This document shows, one piece after another, positions 57,042 through 64,000 of a stretch of DNA of 64,000 nt. Where the stretch lies: positions 257,908 to 321,907 of the forward strand of contig VSDK01016836.1 in NCBI GenBank assembly GCA_009767595.1. The letters run 5' to 3'. The DNA comes from Symbiodinium kawagutii. Its lineage: Eukaryota; Sar; Dinophyceae; Suessiales; Symbiodiniaceae. The notes under the pieces were generated by a model. The model did no database searches. It was not told the origin of the DNA and was given only the letters and a program-made list of their open reading frames with translations. Numbering within the stretch: the stretch's first letter is position 1; the number at the start of each line of letters is the position of its first letter. Both the position numbers and the translations under genes were made by a program.

Positions 57042-57776
57042 ATTTTCCAGCCTTCGGGACCATCCAAAAACCGATGTTCCGCACAGTTCTACCACCAGCC
57101 ACCAGTGGCTAAGGATCGCGGCTCACGCAAGCCTGGGCACCGTGATGGCCGTGCTGGTCGTCTTCACTTTAAACAAAGCGGTCCCGCGAAGCAGCAGCAG
57201 CCGCTCGGCCGAGTCAGCCCGGCGCCAGCGAGGCCGCTACCAGGAGCCGCACCAAATGATGGAGGAGGTTCGTTTGAAGCGGTACATATCAAACATAACA
57301 CTTCAATGAGGTAGCAAATGTTTGATGAGGTTCGTTTACAAATCAGATACTGTAACATTGCTTTTTAATGGTACACAAATGTTGGAAGTAGCCACTATCA
57401 ATCCCCGACTATCAACACAATAATGCTTGCAGAATAACGGACAATGATAGTTGGTGATTGATATTGGTTCATGGTAGTTCATTGCATTGCATTACAATGA
57501 ATTACATTGCACTCTGTTGCAGTATTCATAATATATGATTATTTCACCTTCAATATTCACTACAGTCCATTAGTGCACTCCAGTGGTTTAGACTGCAGTG
57601 CATTAGATTGCCGTGGCTCCTTAAGTTGGGCACTTGGGCGTTTGAAATCATCCAATGGCAGATCGTGCATTGGATGATGCACTGTACCATTCTTGGATTG
57701 AATTGGACGTGGGTGTAGTACACTGGATTAGATTGCTCTACATTCCATTAAACTTTTTCACATTAAGAAGGATGTA

Positions 57777-57884
57777 CATGGTGGTTTCTCAACATAGAGG
57801 TACCCGCAAATTATCCAATATTAACCATTTATAGTAATAAACCCACCATTTGAGGGTCCCCAGTGACTTGAGAAACCACCAAAT
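57777..57884. mobile_element. MITE family A, copy 16
   Basis: Left CATGGTGGTTTCTCAACATA, right GACTTGAGAAACCACCAAAT. Confidence 0.8.
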
Positions 57885-57971
57885 GATCCTCAATGGTTGG
57901 TTAGTTGTTGGTTGATTGATGGTTAGATGGTGAATGATTGATTGATGACTGATGGTTGATGGTCAATGATA

Positions 57972-58083
57972 CATGTGGATGTTTCTCAAAATAGGGGTAC
58001 CCCAAATCATCCTTGTTTAACCATTTATAGTATAATAAACCAGCCATTTTTGGGGGTCCTCTATTTTAAGAAACCACCACATG
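57972..58083. mobile_element. MITE family A, copy 17
   Basis: Left CATGTGGATGTTTCTCAAAA, right TTTTAAGAAACCACCACATG. The termini are nearly complete, with CATGTGG against CCACATG. Confidence 0.85.
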
Positions 58084-58419
58084 GCATAGACATTACCAGT
58101 TGTATCGAGTTCACCGTACCTTCGGTTCTCTCGGTGCTGGGTCACCTTGGGGCTGTTGGGAGGCAGCCCAGGCTGCAGCTCCACGGAGGCGGAAACAATT
58201 GAGAGAAATGGATAGGGATGGAAAGGGATGGTAAATAATGGTTAATAATGGTTAATAATTATCCCAACATAGTGGTAAATAACAATATTTAACAATATGG
58301 TTAATAATATGGTCAATAATAATAATAATAATAGTAAATAGTGGTTATCTCCTATAAAGAAATGGTTAATAATGGTTAATCATAGGGGATAATGACCTAC
58401 AATAGTGGTTAAACGACTA

Positions 58420-58525
58420 CTGGTTGGTGCTTTGCTTCACGAACTTTGATGATTTTCCCGTTTGTGTTTATGACCAAATGGTTGGTTGACGAATATTTGT
58501 CATACAGGTTGAAACCACCAACCAG
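58420..58525. mobile_element. MITE family B, copy 9
   Basis: Left CTGGTTGGTGCTTTGCTTCA, right GGTTGAAACCACCAACCAG. TA lies outside each end. Confidence 0.75.
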
Positions 58526-59474
58526 TAAATACTTGGATGTGCAGCTAGGAGCTAGTTCCCTGGAATTTCACCATACTAGCGTCATGAGCTGGAGGAACTG
58601 ACCTAACCATGATGAATGTAACCAGTCACGAGCCGGTTTTGGCTAATCATCGGGAGATTGAGACAGAAAATTGGCAAATTTACTATGATCATCATCCGAG
58701 TAGCCAATCATCCAAGTAGCTCATCATGAAATTGTTGATGGTCACCCATTGCGAAGGGCAAGATACTGTCAGAGCACCTCCACAAGCCACTCGGAGACGC
58801 ACGCCTGCACGCTGCTGGCACTCAGGTTTTCAATGGAAATGGCTGGCCATGGTTTTCGTTATTGCATGCGTGCCTTGCTGGCAACGGCCTCCAATGTCGG
58901 TGTGCAAATATGCAACTTGCGGGCTTCCAACTTGCAGGAGAACCCGTTTCGATAACTTGTCCGAGTTCCTTTCAGGAATCTCCGCATGCTTGGCACAGTC
59001 ACTGCCACGCTTGATGTCAATACACCCTCCTTGTTTTCGATGTTTGTTGTGTCTCGGGTGGTGTTTTTCCATCGGATCCGTTCAAGATTCAACACCAGTG
59101 AAGAAAGACAAATGAATCACATGGGAAAGGTAAATGTAAAACTGCTGCAGACTGCAAGGTTCTCGTTATTATGCCAGCTGGTGACCAACAAATGTAGCGA
59201 AGCGGTGATTCAGCTGTTGGTTATCAGCTCTTGACACAGATAAGCCATCGTCAAAGAGCCATTATCAGACCATTGTAAAGTGGCAGGCTTATCCTGGGGG
59301 TTAATATTGAACCAATCATGAGAGGGATTGTTAACTGATAATGGTTGGTTAATATTGAACTCTCAAATCATGCTGCCCAAACGCACTCCAACAAGTGCAG
59401 GCTTCATGAGAGGGATGGTACCCCCAGATGCGCCAAAGTCTATCGGAAGACCGAGCGCAAAAATGAGGCTACCT

Positions 59475-59570
59475 GCATGGGGGCCCAAATCCGCTTCATA
59501 TCAATCATTCTGAAAGTAGTAAACACCAACCATTTTTGGGGGGGGTTCCCTATGTTAAGAAACCCCCACA
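59475..59570. mobile_element. MITE family A, copy 18 (left end truncated)
   Basis: GGGGGCCCAAATCCG leads to CACCAACCATTTTTGGGG, and the right end is TATGTTAAGAAACCCCCACA. Confidence 0.55.
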
Positions 59571-59737
59571 CCTACTATGTGCAGAGATCTGTCCTCAGCC
59601 ATGGCACCAAGCACCAGCTTGACGGAGGGGAAGCCGCCATGGTGGAGATCACTCATGTCATGGGGCCCCGCCATTGGTGATGGCTGGGCTGATGGTTGGG
59701 CGGGGGGGTAGCAACCAGCAGCAACCGAGTCATCCAA

Positions 59738-59868
59738 TGGCGAGCTGGGTCAAGCAGTTCACCAACTAATTTCATGGGGGATAAGTTCACCAACAAGTTC
59801 ATAAGGGAAACAGCCTGGTAAATGATAGGGGAACCAGGGGGACTAAGGGTGAACTGACCCACAGCCCA
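59738..59868. mobile_element. MITE family C, copy 6 (reverse)
   Basis: Left TGGCGAGCTGGGTCAAGCAG, right GTGAACTGACCCACAGCCC. The interior repeats GTTCACCAAC twice. Confidence 0.65.
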
Positions 59869-60637
59869 ATGATGCGAATGATGATTGCTGATGGTGAGCT
59901 TAATGATGCTTAATGATGCTGAATGATACAGGAGTTCTCATGCCCAGCTCTATGTAGTCGACACTCCAATTTTGATCGGCGCAGCATTGCCCATGGGTCC
60001 TGACCAAGCAACCTGATGCCGTTAATGGGTACCCCTGGTTGATTGGTCACATGGTCGCTGGTAGCTGGTTTCATTCTAACCTGTAACATCCCAGAACACT
60101 GGCTTGCATTTGTGTTATTTCCATATAGCGGGCCTGAACTTCAGAAGCCACCAGCATTTGGACTGTACAACTTCATTTATCAGCAGTATACACAACTTCA
60201 TTTACCAGCAGTACAACTGTACAACTCAACATTGGAGTATAGCCATTACAACCAGTTCCTGTCAATCAGCCTAATAAGCGTTTGAAAGCAGCATCGTCAA
60301 TAATCATCACCTCACCCATCTTTTTTGGAAGGGATGAGACAAGCTGGTCAACACTGCTCAAGTTGTGGCCAACTGGTTGGGCTATTTTTGAATACCCCTC
60401 CTTGGTCGCCTCATGATGGTTAAGAATGGTCTATAGATGGGCAATGATGGCTAATGATGCCATTGTTGCACACTCAACTTCGGCGAAGTATCCGTTAGGT
60501 CGTTGGTTTGAGCAAAGCTGAGAAGGACTTGAAGAAGCCCGGTGACCGAGTTGGCTTGGCGCCGATGTTTGTTGTCTTTAGCCATGATGGGATAAGATCT
60601 TGATCATCCATCCAAGGGATACCTCCATGAGGAAACC

Positions 60638-60874
60638 ATGCATGATCTTGCATGCTTTGACATGGGAGTGGTGGTTTCAGCACGTGTGCCGCTGGAAGTG
60701 ACAGGTTTACTCGTGGGGGTCAAGGTTGAGCTGGAAGTTTTGGTTGAGCAGCTGTCTGAAATTTTAGCTATGCTGCATGGTAGGTCAATGAGGGCTGCCC
60801 AATCACTGCGGGATTTTGAAACCGGGAGGTGCCACCATGGATGTCCACCACGGATGTCCACCAACCACTCGTAG
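60638..60874 (+). CDS. Hypothetical 78-codon frame
   Basis: The reading contains an amphipathic, helix-prone run (VGVKVELEVLVEQLSEILAM then LHGRSMRAAQSLRDFETG) that looks protein-like. The start codon is ATG and the end is a stop. The opposite strand is also open here but reads as low-complexity serine/threonine. No family is recognised. Confidence 0.22.
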   Translation: MHDLACFDMGVVVSARVPLEVTGLLVGVKVELEVLVEQLSEILAMLHGRSMRAAQSLRDFETGRCHHGCPPRMSTNHS

Positions 60875-60978
60875 CAGTCGTAAGATGTCGTAACAGGTTG
60901 TAACTTGATGCTCGGGTTCTCCGCGAGCGAACTCACTGATGCAGGGACACGTATATACATCCATAGCTTACATACGTG

Positions 60979-61090
60979 TACGGTGGTCTCTAAAAATAGG
61001 GAATCTCAAAATGATGGTTGGTTCACCTCGATCAATGCTTAATACACTTAGTTAATGATACAGTAACTGGGGTCACTATTTGAGTAACAC
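60979..61090. mobile_element. MITE family A, copy 20 (decayed, reverse)
   Basis: Left GGTGGTCTCTAAAAATAGGG, with AAAATGATGGTTGG inside. The right end GGGGTCACTATTTGAGTAAC is a weak inverted match. Confidence 0.45.
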
Positions 61091-62288
61091 AAAAAAAGGT
61101 CGGCGCCGTTGGGGGAATCTTTTGCATTGTGTGGGATTGAACTGGTTGGGGACACATCATCCAGCTGTACTGCCAGCTGAGGTTCTTCTTTGGCACCCTG
61201 TCCCCCTTGTTGGCGACTTGGCGGTGACGCCAACGCAGAGATCCACCGCTTTTGTCGCAGTGCAGTTATGATGGGCTCACTGGTGGCTACCAAACACGGT
61301 CCCCCACAAAAATTGGATGTTTTTAGTGACACCAATCTTGACGCGGACAGATTTTGAACACCAAGCAGCATAGACAAACCCACAGCCAAATATTGGCAGG
61401 TATAGATCAGTTCGCATCATATCCGTCACTGGTGCATGTTTGCGTGTTCAGCGGTTTTGAATCGTCACGTATGAATGCTGTTGTCAACCGACTGCTTCCC
61501 AGTCAACCAGCAGCCAATCTGTTTATGACGCCTTGGAATATTGAAGAGTTTCACAGATCCCGATATTTCCGTCATCATTGTCCGATCACGCTTAGTTATG
61601 CAGGCTAACTTATGATCAGCTTGTGAATTATGCTATGATGTACATACACATGCGGTATGTGGATATTTTGTTCAGATACAGTAAATCAGATATCGATTTC
61701 TTTTCTTGCATTTTTCTGATTTCAACTGATGCCATCCCATTACAAGTTGCTTGACAAACCCATCTAGTGATGCGTTCTTGCAAACTGAGATGGAAATGGA
61801 AAATCACCATGTTTTACAGAGAAACCCTGGGAAATCAGCTAGTTCTATAGTAGATTTTCCATTCAACCATGTTAGATCACGAGGTATCTACCAGGCGATG
61901 AGTCACCCTGGTGACGAATCGGTGGGGCGTTCCCCAACTGGGCGCTGTGCGCTGAGGTCATGTGTCTCGGTGTCCGGGGCCTCAAGCTGCGCAACTGGCA
62001 CCAGACAGGTCGAAGATCTGATGAAGTTGCTATAGCAGTTACTAGCAACTGGTTAATGGTAGGGGTAACCTAGCAACAACATAGCTGGTTAATGGTTAAT
62101 GAGAGGGGAACCAGGGGTACAACCAACATAGCACATCAAGTTGCTATTAAACAACCAACAATAGCTGGTTAATGGTTAATGATAGGGCATGATAACTAGC
62201 AATAATAGAGGATATATACCAACTATATACTCTATGTGGCTATAATGATAGGGGAGATTAATCAACAATAGTAGGGATATACCAGCTC

Positions 62289-62408
62289 TGGCGAGCTGGG
62301 TCAAGCAGTTCATCAACCAATTTCATGGGGGTCAATAACCAACAACAATGGGCAAAATAGAGATTAATGATGGGGGAACCAGGAATACAGGGTGTTGACC
62401 CACAGCCA
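62289..62408. mobile_element. MITE family C, copy 7 (reverse)
   Basis: Left TGGCGAGCTGGGTCAAGCAG, right GGGTGTTGACCCACAGCCA. Confidence 0.7.
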
Positions 62409-62531
62409 AACAATGATCTGTATATGGTTGGGATGTTGGTACTGTAGTTACTAGTAAGCTAGGTATGAACGGAGTTTCTATGGCAGTGACTCGCAAGCTA
62501 TGTATAGTTGGTATAATCAACGGGTTGCTAT

Positions 62532-62649
62532 AGCAGTTGCTCAGAAGCAGGGAACCCTAAAGTTATACTTCGTTTATTAGTATAATTGGAAAAACATGGT
62601 TGTTAAACTGGATGATAACGGGATTACCCCTATTCTGAGAAAGAACCAG
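62532..62649. mobile_element. MITE family A, copy 19 (reverse)
   Basis: Left GCTCAGAAGCAGGGAACC, right GGATTACCCCTATTCTGAGA. GGATGATAACGGG marks the reversed core. Confidence 0.5.
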
Positions 62650-63011
62650 AATATAGAGTTGGCCTATGTTGGTATAATCAACATCACGAGTAAATAAGGT
62701 GGACCCTAAGGGGTACCCTGAATTGGTTTGCTTTATGTAATGGGCAAAAATGGGTACATAATTTTGGTTGGATTAGGGTCTGGTCAATCAACAGCAACTA
62801 TAGGTTGCAATCTACTTTCGTATTAAATCGACTTGAGTTGGCACAATCAAGAGCAATACGTACTATTTGCTTATAAACTCTAGTAGTTGGATAGTTGGTG
62901 CAAGCATCTGTGGGGGAACAGTGGTGGGGGTATAAGCGACTAATCAAACATCGATTCTCCAGGTTGAATCAATGGAGCCCCAACACTGGACCTTGAACCC
63001 CAACATCCGAC

Positions 63012-63164
63012 ATGCCATCGCGTGATGTCACTCAGGCTGGGCGCGCTTTCGATGACAAAGATCTGGCATTGATCTATGAGGAGAACCTGGGGCCTGACTC
63101 TTCAATGTGCTGGAAGATGCTGGAAATTCTGGAGTTGTTGGTGGCCTTTTTTGGGCGCTTTTGA
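63012..63164 (+). CDS. Candidate small ORF or exon, 50 aa
   Basis: The ATG at 63012 starts MPSRDVTQAGRAFDDKDLAL, continues IYEENLGPDSSMCWKMLEIL, and ends in a hydrophobic LVAFFGRF before TGA. The GC content, acidic charge pattern and lack of repeats are coding-like. No family is recognised. It could be a terminal exon. Confidence 0.3.
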   Translation: MPSRDVTQAGRAFDDKDLALIYEENLGPDSSMCWKMLEILELLVAFFGRF

Positions 63165-64000
63165 TGTGGTTGGATGTGGTTTTGATGTGGCCACTCCGAT
63201 GGTTTGTTGTTAAGCAGTGCGTCTACACGGTTGCAGTTTGATGGAACATGCACATGTGTTGCTATTGTCCGGAGCAGTTGCTTTTGGAACTGGAGACCTT
63301 TAGTGAACTTTAGTGCCCAATGCGAGCCCTGGACGATGAATTTTCTTCACCAGGCGTGTTCCGTCTCTGGCCAGTGCGGCCTCTGCATCAGGAGCGGATC
63401 AACTGGACATCAATTCTTTTATGCGACTTTCTTGCAGAATTGCTGTGAAAGGATGGATAACAAGGAGGTGATCCATGGATACTGTAATTCATTGAACAAT
63501 AAAATGATGATTCATTGATACTTCATTGATAATCCAAATGATGCAGCAATGAAATTGATAATTCATTGAACCTACCCATTGCTGGCCACATGCGACACTG
63601 CCGAATTGCAACCCCCAGATGGGTTATTTCCTGTTGGTTCTGTACTTTACCAAACCTAAAGCTTCAACATTTTTTACTATTAAAAACTCATCCTTAGGAC
63701 ATTCCCATCAAATCTGCAGAAACCATTCTGCTAGCAGTTTCATATGAATGGCGCTAATTCGTACTGATGTTGTGTAATAGGTAGGGTAGGATAGAACTGT
63801 ATAGTGCAGCCTTTGCCTCAGCATTGGAAAACAACTTTGCACTTCTAATACGCAGGCAGCAGTCTAAGCTTTGGAACCGTGGATGCCATGCCGTTGGAAA
63901 AGACAGGAAGAGTGTTGACCAACGGGAAAAGAGCCACGTAAGAGAAGGATGCATCACAATGGGGAGAATGACAGGATCAATCCATGTCAACCATGTTCTA
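63165..64000. other. Terminal stretch without a recognised gene
   Basis: Open frames at 63204-63518 (+) and 63754-63990 (-) have no motif. GATTCATTGATA words lie near 63480-63570. Nothing else is seen. Confidence 0.45.

Larger units (their letters stand above)
55160..60637. other. Gene-poor stretch dense in MITEs
   Basis: Family A copies at 56935, 57777, 57972 and 59475, a family B copy at 58420 and a family C copy at 59738. A decayed family A relic may lie at 56847-56932. GC-rich islands at 55860-56195 (LRLDFRGTLKKSLGGWIQSL) and 58750-58815 (AKGKILSEHLHKPLGDARLH, possible donor ACTCAG|GTTTTC) are coding-like without recognised family. AAT/AATGGTTAATAATGG words lie at 58220-58390. Confidence 0.45.
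61091..63011. other. Gene-poor stretch
   Basis: Open frames at 61048-61389 (-) and 61354-61608 (+) lack motifs. From 62040 to 62410 family C-like words (TGGTTAATGGTTAATGAGAG, GGGGAACCAGGGG) repeat, with one near-complete copy at 62289. A reversed family A copy follows at 62532. Confidence 0.45.

Noticed and set aside
1-64000. Dinoflagellate spliced-leader gene or relic, tRNA or rRNA genes
   Set aside because: I looked for the conserved 3' part of the spliced leader (TTTTGGCTCAAG) and for tRNA-like cloverleaf or rRNA words by eye and saw none. A covariance-model search would be decisive.

Overview
This window looks like nuclear DNA of a dinoflagellate; Symbiodiniaceae or a relative is my best guess. 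Four things in the sequence suggest this. One spliced gene carries the SHQW/ankyrin architecture that is strongly expanded in dinoflagellates. A second gene is built from repeats with the core FAAILADGSVVTWG, which I know from the same group. The best exon models need GC-AG introns as well as GT-AG introns. Protein-coding exons are short GC-rich islands in a large excess of AT-rich repeats. I see no rRNA, tRNA, CRISPR or bacterial-type operon. Family statements come from memory, because no search could be run.

Layout. 1-4.5 kb: gene-poor, with small inverted-repeat elements (MITEs). 4.9-8.4 kb: a three-exon gene for a 605-aa SHQW/ankyrin-repeat protein; its first intron (1.39 kb) is almost entirely a TTTG/TTTGG tract. 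8.4-12.3 kb: degenerate repeats and MITEs. 12.37-13.72 kb: an RCC1-like gene with a ubiquitin-like N-terminus and at least nine 41-aa repeats, broken by an assembly gap. 13.7-28.4 kb: no clear gene, but microsatellites, MITEs and several weak orphan exons. 28.49-34.69 kb: a 6.2-kb interval bounded by 27-bp inverted repeats (26/27 identical). It contains 319-bp, 45-bp and 50-bp tandem repeats loaded with the nonamer CCACATTGG, an OTU-ASCH gene, and a C-terminal fragment of a hAT-type transposase. 34.7-64 kb: mostly MITEs and polarised degenerate arrays, with orphan coding-like islands; one resembles a transportin (importin-beta-2) exon and several encode membrane segments.

Repeats. Three MITE families recur. 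Family A has about 20 copies with ends CATGTGGTGGTTTCTC. Family B has 9 copies with ends CTGGTTGGTGGTTT. Family C has 7 copies with ends GGCTGTGGGTCAA. A 115-bp element at 48.65 kb has the same termini as the 6.2-kb interval and is probably its non-autonomous derivative.

The three main genes do not form an operon or pathway; they are separate transcription units on the + strand. The most interesting object is the 6.2-kb interval, which may be an undescribed large transposon carrying an OTU-ASCH cargo gene and same-strand arrays of one near-palindromic nonamer.
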